Numbered from the stretch's first letter, positions 18,748-28,153 are shown. The stretch is DNA of 64,000 bases from Jannaschia pagri (GCF_019655435.1 NZ_BPFH01000003.1:372001-436000); one strand, 5' to 3'. Numbers and translations: made by a program. The notes: generated by a model from the sequence alone, not told the origin.

Positions 18748-18769
18748 GACGATTGTTGGTGCAATCGTC
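18748..18769. promoter_or_regulatory. Perfect inverted repeat, function unknown
   Basis: GACGATTG (18748-18755) and CAATCGTC (18762-18769) pair perfectly around TTGGTG, 72 bases after the dehydrogenase stop. There is no T tract. It could be a Rho-independent-like terminator of the dehydrogenase transcript or an operator. Confidence 0.45.
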
Positions 18770-19035
18770 GTCCAAGCCCCATGGGCCGGGCGGTGTGACT
18801 GGGTCAGTCGAGGGCACGGCTTGAGGTGCGGATACCAAGCCCGCTCGCCCCGATCATGGGATAGTGACACGCGGGCCCGCGCGGTCTTCCGCTCCGCGAT
18901 GGTGTCCGTGGTTCGTCTGGACCGCCGACACCCGTCTTGATTGGGCCAGACTTCATCCCGATTTGTTACGTCATGTGCCGCGTTAATGAGCATGAAAGGG
19001 AGATTTCGTGCGTTGGGGGTCTGGCTGGGTGCCGT

Positions 19036-19049
19036 TTGACGCGGGTCAA
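19036..19049 (+). promoter_or_regulatory. FNR/FnrL-type binding site in front of the phasin gene
   Basis: TTGACGCGGGTCAA is a perfect palindrome (TTGAC-N4-GTCAA) and a common alphaproteobacterial variant of the TTGAT-N4-ATCAA FNR box. Its centre at 19042.5 would put a class II start near 19084, with CAATAT at 19073-19078 in the -10 position and the phasin ATG 21 bases downstream. This geometry predicts activation at low oxygen by FnrL, FixK or DNR. Confidence 0.7.
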
Positions 19050-19104
19050 GGACCAATCGCTGGAAAGACTGGCAATATCGGGACGCGAACAGGGAGGTGT
19101 CAGC

Positions 19105-19575
19105 ATGGCCGTCGGGAAGACATCAAGGGGGCGTAGCGCGACTGCGTCCAATGTGGCGCAACTCAAGCCGCGGGCGCCTAGACACCGACCGTCTGGGGCG
19201 GGTGTTTCGCCCCTAACCCCTGCGACGCCGCATGTGCCCGACCAGCATTGTTCCGGGGCCGCTCCCTCGCAGGGTGCGCCGTCCCCGTCCGGCGGATGGG
19301 ACCGCATGGTCGAGTCGATGATGCAGGTGCAACTTCAAACGGCGCGCTTCGGCCTTCGTCGCATGGACAGGTCGCTGTGCTTGCCGGCGAAGCTGCTTGG
19401 GTGTCGGTCCCCGGGCGAGGCGCAAGACGTCCAGCAGGCGTACCTTCGTGATCTGCGCGACGATTGCGCGACCACCTGGGCGACCTTGGTCCAGTCCTCG
19501 GTCCAAGTCGCCATGGGCCATCCGGTCGGACCCCCACCGCAGGTCGAGGATGAGCATCACGCGACGCCCATCTAG
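19105..19575 (+). CDS. Phasin-like protein
   Basis: A 156-residue protein. The first 65 residues are basic and Pro/Ala/Ser-rich, and the rest (about 70-145) is an amphipathic helical region resembling phasins, with the pattern MQVQLQTARFGLRRMDR, a RSPGEAQDVQQAYL segment and a final helix. Phasins coat polyhydroxyalkanoate granules, and the SPxE/Q-x-QxxYLR element is the part I recognise. The ATG follows GGGAGG by seven bases. It lies behind an FNR box and converges on a Crp/Fnr regulator gene. PHA synthesis as an electron sink at low oxygen would fit. No phaC or other PHA gene is in the window, and the two Cys in LCLPAKLLGC are unusual for a phasin. Confidence 0.6.
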   Translation: MAVGKTSRGRSATASNVAQLKPRAPRHRPSGAGVSPLTPATPHVPDQHCSGAAPSQGAPSPSGGWDRMVESMMQVQLQTARFGLRRMDRSLCLPAKLLGCRSPGEAQDVQQAYLRDLRDDCATTWATLVQSSVQVAMGHPVGPPPQVEDEHHATPI

Positions 19576-19588
19576 CGGCGACCCTTGC

Positions 19589-19616
19589 GGCTGACCCACC
19601 ATCGGCGCGGTCAGCC
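19589..19616. terminator. Hairpin between convergent genes, probable two-way terminator
   Basis: GGCTGACC (19589-19596) and GGTCAGCC (19609-19616) pair perfectly around a 12-base loop, midway between the phasin stop (19575) and the Crp/Fnr stop (19630). There is no clear T tract on either side. Confidence 0.5.
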
Positions 19617-19629
19617 ATAGCGCGGGGGG

Positions 19630-20292
19630 TCAATCGGCACGGGCCAGGGCGGCCAGCCCCGCGCTGTCCCGGACAATGAGACGAGAGACCCCGTCGCGCC
19701 GCAGGATGCCATCCTCGCACATCCGGGTCAGTGTCCGGCTGACCGTCTCAAGTGAGATACAGAGGTAGTCGGCAATATCCCCGCGCGGGGCGCCCAAGTC
19801 GATCACCGTGCCGTCGGAGCTGAGCACAGTGCTCCTGCCCTCCAGGTGGCAGAGGAAGGCCGCCAGCTTGCCGACCGCCCCCTTCCGCGCCAGCAGCAGC
19901 AGATGGTCTTGCAGAGCGGTTATCTGGGCCATGGCGCCCGCCTGCAGGCGTTGGCGCAGGACCGGATTGGTTTGGGCGTCATCCAGCGCGCTGCGCCGAT
20001 GGGTCAGGACTGTCACATCGGTCAGGGCCTCGCAATCGGCCTGATGCACCGGTCCCGCCGCGTACCCTAGGATGTCGCCCGGTTGGGCAAAGGCCACCAC
20101 CTGGCGACGTCCCGTTTCCAGCACGCGGGTGAGCCGCAACAGGCCGGACGTGACCTCATAGAGCGTGTCGGCGGCGTCCCGTTCGCGGTAGAGCGTGGCC
20201 TGTCGCGGCAGGTTGCGCATGGGGCGAACATGCGCCCGAGCCGTTGCAGGTTTGGGGTTGGCCATGCGCAAGATCGGTTGAACGGCGGTCAT
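19630..20292 (-). CDS. Crp/Fnr-family transcription regulator without an Fe-S cluster motif
   Basis: A 220-residue regulator with a cyclic-nucleotide-like sensor domain (about 25-125) and a C-terminal winged helix. The recognition helix contains ETVSR (182-186), the E-x-x-SR pattern that reads TTGAT/TTGAC half sites, so it could bind the box at 19036. The N-terminal cysteine group of true FNR is absent, which makes it FixK- or DNR-like rather than an oxygen sensor by itself. The ATG at 20292 follows GGGAGAG; an in-frame ATG at 20307 lacks such a site. The gene converges with the phasin gene and is divergent from the response regulator at 20455. Confidence 0.88.
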   Translation of the reverse strand: MTAVQPILRMANPKPATARAHVRPMRNLPRQATLYRERDAADTLYEVTSGLLRLTRVLETGRRQVVAFAQPGDILGYAAGPVHQADCEALTDVTVLTHRRSALDDAQTNPVLRQRLQAGAMAQITALQDHLLLLARKGAVGKLAAFLCHLEGRSTVLSSDGTVIDLGAPRGDIADYLCISLETVSRTLTRMCEDGILRRDGVSRLIVRDSAGLAALARAD

Positions 20293-20454
20293 GTGTCTCT
20301 CTCCCATCTTTTTCGGGATCGACACTGTTGGCAGCCCGTCGCAGGCCTTACCTAGGGAACGTAATCATTTGTCACAAAGTGTCGTTGTAGGGTTCGCCAT
20401 TTCATTCGACCGGCATTTGGTCGGTCCACGCATATTGCGCAACAGGAGGTCGCC

Positions 20455-21186
20455 ATGCCGCTCAAGGGACGGACAATCCTTGTCGTGGAAGATGACCAGA
20501 AGGTGCGCACATTGCTGCGTCGAACCTTGGAGAGCGATGGCGCCAAGGTCCATGAGGCCAGCGATGGCACGGTCGCCATGGATATGCTGCGCGACCATGA
20601 CCCCGATTTGATAACGCTCGATCTGGACCTCGGGCCAACCGATGGTTTGGACGTGGCGCGGCAAGTGCGGCAGGCCAGTGCGGTGCCCATCATCATGATC
20701 ACTGGCAAAGGTGACGTCATCGACCGTGTCGTGGGGTTGGAACTGGGGGCGGACGATTACATCGCGAAACCCTTCCACGTGCGAGAGGTCCTGGCCCGGG
20801 TGAAAACCGTACTCCGGCGGGGCGCTGAGCCACCATCTCAAGTGCAAGGCCCGTCCCGGCTGCGCCTGGATGGTCTGACACTGGACCTGGACCGGATGGA
20901 AGTTCTGGACCGCACCAGACGCCCCTGTGACGTGACGACGGCGGATATACGTCTGTTGCGGGCCTTCGTGGACCATCCGATGCGGACATTGTCGCGGGAC
21001 CGGCTGATGGATCTGACCCAGGGTGCGGAATGGTCTCCGCTGGATCGGGCGATCGACAACCAAGTGGCGCGCCTGCGCAAAAAGATCGAACGGGACCCGG
21101 CGGAGCCGCAGTTGATCCGCACCGTCAGGGGCGTGGGCTACATGCTGACGGAACGTCCGGTGGCGATGGACGGTTACGGCGACTGA
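20455..21186 (+). CDS. OmpR-family response regulator
   Basis: A 243-residue two-component regulator. The receiver domain (about 6-120) has the acidic pair at 13-14, the phospho-accepting Asp at 56 (ITLDLDLG) and the conserved Lys at 105 (DYIAKPF). The C-terminal OmpR-type winged helix contains LLRAFVDHP and ends with LIRTVRGVGYML. The ATG follows CAGGAGGT. No typical membrane sensor kinase adjoins it. The hybrid kinase gene at 21215-22762 converges tail to tail 28 bases away, so pairing with it is possible but not shown. Confidence 0.94.
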   Translation: MPLKGRTILVVEDDQKVRTLLRRTLESDGAKVHEASDGTVAMDMLRDHDPDLITLDLDLGPTDGLDVARQVRQASAVPIIMITGKGDVIDRVVGLELGADDYIAKPFHVREVLARVKTVLRRGAEPPSQVQGPSRLRLDGLTLDLDRMEVLDRTRRPCDVTTADIRLLRAFVDHPMRTLSRDRLMDLTQGAEWSPLDRAIDNQVARLRKKIERDPAEPQLIRTVRGVGYMLTERPVAMDGYGD

Positions 21187-21214
21187 TCTGGGACGCGCCC
21201 CGGGGGCTTGGCGC

Positions 21215-22762
21215 TCAGCCGTCTTTGGGGAGCACAGCCCGGAACGCCTGGGCCAGGTCCGCCTGGCGATAGGGTTTGCGCAACAGGCGGGGTGCGCCGG
21301 GGATCCCCTCCAGGTTGGCCATCCCACCAGAAAAGCCCGAGGTCAGCAAAACGGCGACGCCTGGGTGTTCGGTTGCGATGCGCTGGGCCAGGTCCTCACC
21401 GGTCATGGTGCCCGGCATGATCAGATCCGTGAACACCACGCGGACATCCTTGCGGTCCTCCAGGATGCGCCAGGCCTCATCCGCGTCGCGGGCGCCGACA
21501 ACGGTAAAGCCGAGCGCGGTCACCCGTTCCTCTGACAAGCGGCGGACGGCGGCGTCATCCTCGACAACCAGGACGACTTCTCCTTGGCCCACTTCGGTGA
21601 TGGCTGCGCTTTGGTCCACAGGTGTCGCCTGGGCGGCATCTTCGACCGGAAAGTAGAGCGCGACGGACGTCCCCCGTCCCGGCTCGGAATAGAGGGCCAC
21701 ATGGCCCCCCGATTGTCGCACGTAGCCATAGACCATGGACAGTCCCAGACCTGTGCCCTTGCCCGCTGGCTTGGTGGTGTAGAACGGCTCCAACGCGCGG
21801 GACCGTTGCTCCGCCGTCATGCCGCAGCCGTCATCCATGACTGACAGGCGCACGTAGCGGCCGGGCTCGATGTCCACATCTTGGGCCACGTAGTCATCGT
21901 CGATGATCACGTTCTCGATTTCGAACTGAAGGCGACCGCCCTTAGGCATGGCGTCTTGGGCGTTGAGCGACAGGTTGATGATGGCCGTCTGAAGCTGTGT
22001 CGGGTCCAGCCGGACAGGCCAGGGCGCAGGGCCATCGCGGGTTTCCAGGCGAATGCGCGCACTCAGCGTGCGGCGCAGCATCCGAAGCGCATCGGACAAC
22101 GAGGCAGCGAGGTCCAACCGATCTGGCCGCAACTCTCCCTTGCGGGAAAACAGCAACAACCGAGAGGTCAGATCGGCCCCCATCTCCGCTGCGGACAGGG
22201 CATCGTCGATCAAGTCGCGTTCGCGGGGGTTCGGATCGGACATTTCCAACAGTTCCAGATTGCCGACAATCACCGTCAGGAGGTTGTTGAAGTCATGGGC
22301 GATGCCGCCCGTCATCTGCCCGATGGCATCCATCCGTTGCGCCCGTGTCAGCGCCTCCTCCGCTTGGCGTCGGCGGGTTTGATCGTGCAAGATCCCAACG
22401 AAGATCGGCGCCCCTCCGGCCTCGGCCCGACCGACGGAAAGGTGCAGCGGGAACGTGGTCCCATCGCTGCGGAGGCCCACGAGGTCACGCCCGATCCCGA
22501 TGATCCGACGTTCGCCGGTGGCCAGATGGTGATCGACGAAGCCTTTATGGCGCGCGGCCATGTCCGGCGGCATCAGCATCGCCAGATCCTGCCCGACCAT
22601 GGCGTCGGGGGCATGTCGAAACAGCCGCGCCGCCGCTTGATTGACCCGCAAGATGCGCCCGCCTGCATCGGCCACAACGATGGCGTCGACGGCGGCGTCC
22701 AACAACGCATCGAGCAGCAGTCCGGAGTCGATGTCCTGCGAAAGGGGGCCGGTGTGATCCAT
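21215..22762 (-). CDS. PAS-containing hybrid histidine kinase
   Basis: A 515-residue soluble kinase. It has a PAS domain (about 15-130: DAIVVADAGGRILRVNQAAA), a dimerisation domain with the phospho-accepting His at 156 (GGIAHDFNNLLT, the form usual in PAS-hybrid kinases), a HATPase domain (N box INLSLNAQDA, then DDGCGM and GKGTGLGLSMVYG), and a C-terminal receiver domain whose acceptor Asp is in VVFTDLIMPG. No transmembrane segment is seen, so it senses a cytosolic signal through PAS. The organisation resembles FixL/LOV-type hybrid kinases, but the NCRF motif of LOV domains is not present. It is tail to tail with the OmpR-type regulator. Confidence 0.93.
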   Translation of the reverse strand: MDHTGPLSQDIDSGLLLDALLDAAVDAIVVADAGGRILRVNQAAARLFRHAPDAMVGQDLAMLMPPDMAARHKGFVDHHLATGERRIIGIGRDLVGLRSDGTTFPLHLSVGRAEAGGAPIFVGILHDQTRRRQAEEALTRAQRMDAIGQMTGGIAHDFNNLLTVIVGNLELLEMSDPNPRERDLIDDALSAAEMGADLTSRLLLFSRKGELRPDRLDLAASLSDALRMLRRTLSARIRLETRDGPAPWPVRLDPTQLQTAIINLSLNAQDAMPKGGRLQFEIENVIIDDDYVAQDVDIEPGRYVRLSVMDDGCGMTAEQRSRALEPFYTTKPAGKGTGLGLSMVYGYVRQSGGHVALYSEPGRGTSVALYFPVEDAAQATPVDQSAAITEVGQGEVVLVVEDDAAVRRLSEERVTALGFTVVGARDADEAWRILEDRKDVRVVFTDLIMPGTMTGEDLAQRIATEHPGVAVLLTSGFSGGMANLEGIPGAPRLLRKPYRQADLAQAFRAVLPKDG

Positions 22763-22861
22763 GCCCGGAAACTGCCAGCCCAGACGCCGGAGAGCTAGCC
22801 ATTCCCCAGAATCGTGACGGTGTTCCGCCGATGGGCGATGGGCCTGGCATAGTGTCCGGTG

Positions 22862-23314
22862 TCATCGGTGGGGCGGGGTCCGGGTATCCGGCGGCCAGAA
22901 GTCCCTTGTGGTCTGGGGGAGCGCCCGACGCAGACGACGCACCTCCGCCGATGGAAGGCGGACGGTGAGCATGGAAAATACGGCTGCGATCTCTGCCTGC
23001 CCCCGCCACCCGCGCAACGGACCGAGGCGCGCCTCCACGGCCCGTTCGAACCCATCCGACGCACTGTCCCGGACCTGAGGCGTTGCCGGATGCCATCCCT
23101 CATAGAACATGCCCCGCAGCAGAAGCGGCAAATGACCCGACAGGCGGGCCATATCCCCCGGTGGCAATCGGGCGCGCAGTTCCGTCAGAACCGTCCGGAG
23201 CAGCAACAGGGTGGCGCGTCGGCTGGACCACCCCAGCCGATCCGCCAACTCGTCCACCCAGTCTTGGGTGAGGCGGACAGTCGGGTCGAGCGTGTCTGGA
23301 CCTTGGGGGGACAT
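22862..23314 (-). CDS. DUF2267 protein
   Basis: A 150-residue protein of the DUF2267 family, recognised from the paired helical repeat with ATLLLLRTVLTELRARLP, the DMARLSGHLPLLLRGMFYEGW element, and the second half ending in VRRLRRALP. The molecular function is unknown; relatives are often found near stress-response or phosphate/PHA genes. The ATG follows AAAGGAGG by eight bases, a strong site. It lies 99 bases upstream of the hybrid kinase gene on the same strand and is divergent from the aminotransferase gene at 23512. Confidence 0.82.
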   Translation of the reverse strand: MSPQGPDTLDPTVRLTQDWVDELADRLGWSSRRATLLLLRTVLTELRARLPPGDMARLSGHLPLLLRGMFYEGWHPATPQVRDSASDGFERAVEARLGPLRGWRGQAEIAAVFSMLTVRLPSAEVRRLRRALPQTTRDFWPPDTRTPPHR

Positions 23315-23511
23315 GCGGACGCCTCCTTTCGGGACTGCGCCCAGGATGGCCTACTACGTGGCGGGCCACATTGACGGCCATCAACGTCCCGGCCCTACGG
23401 CGCGTGTCGCCCGATCAAAGATCGCTTGGCGTCGCGCGTCTGCTGTCTTGACCCGGCAGGCGTGACCGCGCCTAAAACAGGTCAGCCCCCGCCCCCGAAA
23501 GGACAGCCGCC

Positions 23512-24435
23512 ATGGGACCCACCGACGCGCCGACCACCCATGACGCGGAGGAGGACGCCCGCAACGAGACCCTCTTGATCTATGTGAACGGCGATCTTGT
23601 CCCCAAGGATCAGGCGAAGGTGTCGGTCTATGATTCCGGCTTCATGCTGGGCGATGGCATGTGGGAGGGCCTGCGGCTGTACAATGGGCGGTGGGCCTTT
23701 TTCGACGATCACATGGATCGGCTGTTTGGCGCGCTCAAGGCCGTGTCGCTGGATATCGGGATGGGGCCGGAAGACATGCGCCAGATCCTCGACCGAACGG
23801 CCCAGGCGAATGGGATGACCCATGATGCCCATTGTCGGCTGATGGTGACCCGTGGCCCCAAAGCCAAGCCGTTCCAACACCCCGCGCTCAGCCGGTCTGG
23901 CCCGACGATCGTCGCCATCGCGGAGCATTCCAAACCGGCGGACCATCTGCGGACCACGGGCATTCGTTTGGCAACGGTCCCCCAGGTGCGCGGCCTGCCC
24001 ATGAGTCAGGACCCGAAGTTCAACAGCCATTCCAAGCTAAACTGTGTGATTGCCTGTTTGCAGGCGGAACAGGCCGGGGCGGACGAGGCTTTGATGCTAG
24101 ACCCCCATGGGTTCGTGAACACGACCAACGCCTGCAATATCTTCTTTGTCCGCCGGGGGGAGGTTTGGACCTCGACCGGGGACTACTGCATGAATGGCGT
24201 GACCCGGCAGAAGGTCATCGACCTTTGCCGGGCCGACGGTATCCCCGTGTTTGAACGGAACTTCTCGCTCTACGACGCTTACGGCGCGGACGAGGCGTTT
24301 CTGACCGGCACCTTTGGGGCCCAGACGCCCGTGGCCCAGATCGACGGTAAGCCCATTGGGACCGGTGAGCGGCCCATGACCGAACGGATCCGCGCGCTCT
24401 ACAAAGATCTTGTAAGGCGTGACACCGGCGGTTGA
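23512..24435 (+). CDS. Class IV aminotransferase (branched-chain/D-amino-acid type)
   Basis: A 307-residue PLP enzyme of the IlvE/Dat fold. The first domain has VNGDLVPKDQAKVSVYDSG followed by the GDGMWEGLR stretch. The likely PLP Lys is in SHSKLN, followed by the family pattern QAGADEALMLD and GFVNTTNACNIFF. The C-terminal DEAFLTGT element is also typical. It transfers an amino group between a branched or D-amino acid and a 2-oxoacid; the substrate cannot be told by eye. PutA begins 47 bases downstream on the same strand, so the two may share a transcript for amino-acid catabolism. Confidence 0.88.
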   Translation: MGPTDAPTTHDAEEDARNETLLIYVNGDLVPKDQAKVSVYDSGFMLGDGMWEGLRLYNGRWAFFDDHMDRLFGALKAVSLDIGMGPEDMRQILDRTAQANGMTHDAHCRLMVTRGPKAKPFQHPALSRSGPTIVAIAEHSKPADHLRTTGIRLATVPQVRGLPMSQDPKFNSHSKLNCVIACLQAEQAGADEALMLDPHGFVNTTNACNIFFVRRGEVWTSTGDYCMNGVTRQKVIDLCRADGIPVFERNFSLYDAYGADEAFLTGTFGAQTPVAQIDGKPIGTGERPMTERIRALYKDLVRRDTGG

Positions 24436-24482
24436 AGATCATCCCAAGACCAAAGGTCCCCCCAGGTCACGGGCGTCTGCCA

Positions 24483-27400
24483 ATGTCACAGCTGTGTTCT
24501 CACCTCTCGGATTTGCGCCTGGCCATTCGGCGGGCGACGCTGACCGATGAGTCTGCCCTGGTTCGCGGTTTGGCCGCTCGGACTGCCCTGTCACCGGAGG
24601 ACCGCGCCACCATCGCGGACCAGGCCGCCACATTGGTGCGGGCTGTCCGTGAGACCGGTCAAACGGGCCTGATGGAGAGCTTTCTGGCGGAATACGGGCT
24701 GTCCACCGATGAGGGCGTCGCCCTGATGTGTTTGGCCGAGGCAATGCTGCGCGTGCCGGACACCGAAACCGTGGATGCCCTGATCCAGGACAAGATCACG
24801 CCCCATGATTGGGCCAGCCACATCGGAGACAGCGGGTCGATCCTTGTGAATGCCTCCACCTGGGGCTTGCTGCTGACGGGCAAGGTGTTGGATCCGAATG
24901 GCGTCGGAGTGGTCGGGACGTTGCGGGGCTTGGTCCGCCGCCTGGGTGAGCCGGTGATCCGCCGGGCCGTGGGACAGGCCATGGCCGAAATGGGGGCGCA
25001 GTTTGTCTTGGGCGAGACGATCCAACAAGCCATGGAACGGGGCGATCCCATGGTCGCCCAAGGCTATACCTATTCCTACGATATGTTGGGTGAAGCGGCG
25101 CGGACCGAGGCGGATGCCCTCCGGTATCACAGGGCCTATGCCGAGGCGATTGCGGCCATCGCCAGCCGCGCGAGGGGGTCAGAGGTGGCGCGCAATCCTG
25201 GGATCTCGGTCAAGCTGTCTGCGCTCCATCCGCGGTACGAACAGGGCCAAGCGGCGACGGTGGTTCCCATCTTGGCCGACCGTTTGTTGTCGCTGGCACG
25301 GGCCGCAGCGGGCGCTGGGATTGGGCTCAACATCGACGCGGAGGAAGCGGATCGCCTGGACCTGTCTCTCGATGTCATTGAACGGGTCTTAGCCGACGAT
25401 CATTTGCGCGGTTGGGACGGGTTCGGTGTCGTGGTCCAGGCCTTTGGCCGACGGGCCGGACCCGTCATTGAGTGGCTTTACGCGCTGGCCGATGGCCTGG
25501 ATCGCCGGATCATGGTGCGCTTGGTCAAGGGCGCCTATTGGGACGCGGAAATCAAGCGCGCCCAGGTCATGGGATTAGACGACTACCCGGTGTTCACCCG
25601 CAAGGCCCACACCGATATCGCCTACCTTGCCGCCGCGCGACAGCTTTTATCGATGACGGACCGGATTTATCCGCAGTTCGCCACGCATAATGCCCATTCT
25701 GTCGCGGCGATTCTTCATCTGGCGCAAGATGGTCAACCTTTTGAATTTCAGAGGCTGCATGGAATGGGAGAGGCGCTCTATGGTGTTTTGCGGTCCAAGC
25801 GCCCCGTGCCCTGTCGGATCTATGCGCCGGTCGGTGCCCATCGCGACCTCTTGGCGTATCTCGTGCGACGTCTGTTGGAGAACGGGGCAAATTCATCCTT
25901 TGTCCATCAGATCGTCGATGGGACCGTGCCCGCCGAAGAGATCGCGCGCGACCCGATTGCCCTGGCTGTTGACGCGGCCTTCGCGCCCAACCCTACGCTG
26001 CCGAAGCCCGCGAATTTGTTCGCACCGCGCCGCAACAGCCGTGGCTGGGATATCACCGACCCCCTTGTGTTGAACGCCCTTGAGGTGGAGCGGGCCGTCT
26101 TTACGGCCCCAGCCCAGTGGCACGCGGCGCCCCGAACCCCCGTGGCCGCGCACACGGGGCAGCGCCGCGTCACCAACCCGGCGGAGCCGACCCAAACCGT
26201 GGGCACGGTCGTCGATGCCGACCCCGCAGACGTTCATCTGGTGGTCGAGGCCGCGCAGCAGCATCAGCCGGCATGGGCCGACCTGGGCGCGCAGGCGCGG
26301 GCCACGATCTTGCGCGACGTGGCCGATATCTTTGAGGCTAATGCCGCCGAGATCTTTGCTCTATTGGCGCGTGAGGCTGGCAAAACGCTGCTGGACGGTG
26401 TCGCCGAATTGCGCGAGGCGGTGGATTTTCTCCGCTACTACGCCGATCAAGCCGAAGCGGCGGGGGGTGGGACGCCACCCCGTGGGGTGATCCTTTGTAT
26501 CAGCCCTTGGAACTTCCCCCTGGCGATTTTCACAGGCCAGATCGCGGCGGCCTTGGCGGCGGGGAACGCGGTTATCGCGAAACCTGCGGAACAGACCTCG
26601 CTCATCGCGGAGCGGGCCGTGACGTGGATGCATCAGGCGGGCGTGCCAGACGGCGTTCTGCACATGATCCCCGGCGGGGGCGCCACCGTGGGCGCGGCCC
26701 TTGTCGCGGACCCCCGTCTTGGGGGCGTGTGTTTCACTGGCTCGACCGAGGTGGCCAAGCTCATTGACCGCCAACTGGCGGAGACCGCGCCAGAGGCCAT
26801 GTTGATCGCAGAGACCGGCGGGCTGAACGCCATGGTCGTGGATTCAACCGCGCTGTTGGAACAAGCAACCCGGGACATCTTACGCGGTGCGTTCCAATCG
26901 GCAGGCCAGCGCTGCTCGGCCCTGAGGATGCTCTATGTGCAGGCGGACGTCGCCGAGGATCTGCTCCAAATGCTGTTTGGCGCCATGGACGTGCTTGTGC
27001 CCGGGGACCCTTGGCAAATCTCGACCGATGTGGGGCCGGTCATTGATGGCGATGCTCGGGCCGTGATCACCGCCCATGTGGACCGCGCGCGGGCCGAGGG
27101 TCGGGTTCTGAAACAGACTGCTGTGCCTGAGGATGGTCTGTTCGTGCCGCCAACCGTGATCCGTGTGCCAGGGATCGACGCCCTGGGTCGGGAGGTGTTC
27201 GGCCCTATTCTTCACGTTGCGACCTTTGAAGCCGAGGATCTGGACAGGGTGGTCGACGCGATCAACGGCACGGGCTACGGCCTGACGTTCGGGTTGCACA
27301 CGCGAATTGACGGCCGGGTTCAGCGGGTGCTGGACCGGGTGCGGGTCGGGAACGCCTACGTCAATCGCGATCAGATCGGGGCGGTGGTCGGGTCGCAGCC

Positions 27401-28112
27401 CTTCGGCGGACACGGCTTGTCCGGGACGGGACCGAAAGCAGGCGGTCCCCATTACCTGCGACGGTTTCAGAAGCCCCCTTCGGCGCCGGGGCCCCTGACC
27501 CTTGCCCCATCGCCAAGGATGCCCACCGGTCTGGCGCCTGATGCCGCAGCCTGTGCCGATCTTTCTGCGTGGGCTCAAGCACCGGACCGTATTGCACGGC
27601 TGCGCGCCGCGCTGCGTGGTCGGGCCGCCGCTTCCGTGGCGGCTGCTGCGGCCGTTGATGCAGGCCCCGTGGATCTGCCCGGCCCCACCGGTGAGGCGAA
27701 CCAGATGACGCTGGAGCCCCGGGGCCTGGTACTATGCCTGGGGCCGCAGCCGGATGCTATGTTGGACCAATGCGTTCAGGCGCTGGCTGCCGGCAACGGC
27801 GTTTTGGCCATGTGCGATGGGGCCTCGCAGAGCCTCGCGCCCCTGCTGCGTGCCGCGCTGCCTGTGTCGGTCTGGGATCACCCCCCGAGCGCTGAGGACC
27901 TCGAAACACTGCCTGTGGATTTGGTCGCCCTGCAGGCGGCTGGGCACGATCTGGGTCAGGTCCGTCGGGCGCTGGCCGAGCGACCCGGGCCGATCGTGCC
28001 AATCGTCTCTGCACGCATTGATCCAACGGCATATTGCACGGAACGGGCGGTTTGCATCGACACCACAGCCGCAGGCGGCAACGCGACGTTACTGGCCCAA
28101 GCGGCGGATTAA
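24483..28112 (+). CDS. putA: Bifunctional proline dehydrogenase / P5C dehydrogenase PutA (long type without DNA-binding domain)
   Basis: A 1209-residue enzyme that oxidises proline to pyrroline-5-carboxylate (FAD) and then to glutamate (NAD). The proline dehydrogenase barrel spans about 150-480, with the active-site region RLVKGAYWDAEIKRAQ and FATHNAHSV. The aldehyde dehydrogenase spans about 540-1000, with ISPWNFPLAIFTGQ, the catalytic Cys in SAGQRCSALR and the VNRDQIGAVVG motif. Residues from about 1030 form a degenerate aldehyde-dehydrogenase-like C-terminal domain, as in type B PutA. The ribbon-helix-helix repressor domain of enteric PutA is missing, so control must come from another protein. 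The start is the ATG at 24483; a TTG at 24432 overlapping the upstream stop has no ribosome site. Confidence 0.96.
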   Translation: MSQLCSHLSDLRLAIRRATLTDESALVRGLAARTALSPEDRATIADQAATLVRAVRETGQTGLMESFLAEYGLSTDEGVALMCLAEAMLRVPDTETVDALIQDKITPHDWASHIGDSGSILVNASTWGLLLTGKVLDPNGVGVVGTLRGLVRRLGEPVIRRAVGQAMAEMGAQFVLGETIQQAMERGDPMVAQGYTYSYDMLGEAARTEADALRYHRAYAEAIAAIASRARGSEVARNPGISVKLSALHPRYEQGQAATVVPILADRLLSLARAAAGAGIGLNIDAEEADRLDLSLDVIERVLADDHLRGWDGFGVVVQAFGRRAGPVIEWLYALADGLDRRIMVRLVKGAYWDAEIKRAQVMGLDDYPVFTRKAHTDIAYLAAARQLLSMTDRIYPQFATHNAHSVAAILHLAQDGQPFEFQRLHGMGEALYGVLRSKRPVPCRIYAPVGAHRDLLAYLVRRLLENGANSSFVHQIVDGTVPAEEIARDPIALAVDAAFAPNPTLPKPANLFAPRRNSRGWDITDPLVLNALEVERAVFTAPAQWHAAPRTPVAAHTGQRRVTNPAEPTQTVGTVVDADPADVHLVVEAAQQHQPAWADLGAQARATILRDVADIFEANAAEIFALLAREAGKTLLDGVAELREAVDFLRYYADQAEAAGGGTPPRGVILCISPWNFPLAIFTGQIAAALAAGNAVIAKPAEQTSLIAERAVTWMHQAGVPDGVLHMIPGGGATVGAALVADPRLGGVCFTGSTEVAKLIDRQLAETAPEAMLIAETGGLNAMVVDSTALLEQATRDILRGAFQSAGQRCSALRMLYVQADVAEDLLQMLFGAMDVLVPGDPWQISTDVGPVIDGDARAVITAHVDRARAEGRVLKQTAVPEDGLFVPPTVIRVPGIDALGREVFGPILHVATFEAEDLDRVVDAINGTGYGLTFGLHTRIDGRVQRVLDRVRVGNAYVNRDQIGAVVGSQPFGGHGLSGTGPKAGGPHYLRRFQKPPSAPGPLTLAPSPRMPTGLAPDAAACADLSAWAQAPDRIARLRAALRGRAAASVAAAAAVDAGPVDLPGPTGEANQMTLEPRGLVLCLGPQPDAMLDQCVQALAAGNGVLAMCDGASQSLAPLLRAALPVSVWDHPPSAEDLETLPVDLVALQAAGHDLGQVRRALAERPGPIVPIVSARIDPTAYCTERAVCIDTTAAGGNATLLAQAAD

Positions 28113-28153
28113 TCGGGCTCCGCGCCACGCAGAAAATTTCCTGACCAAAACAG

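Larger units (their letters stand above)
18676..19104. other. 429-base intergenic region with an inverted repeat and an FNR-type promoter
   Basis: No gene is supported here. An open frame starting at 18937 only extends the phasin gene upstream through the promoter and has no family features. The stretch holds the inverted repeat at 18748-18769 and the FNR box at 19036-19049. Confidence 0.7.

Noticed and set aside
18937-19104. Longer start of the phasin-like gene
   Set aside because: The extension crosses the FNR box and -10 element and shows no family features.
20409-20428. GACCG...CGGTC repeat near the response regulator start as a second PaaR site
   Set aside because: Arm spacing differs from the paa operator and there is no phenylacetate gene nearby.
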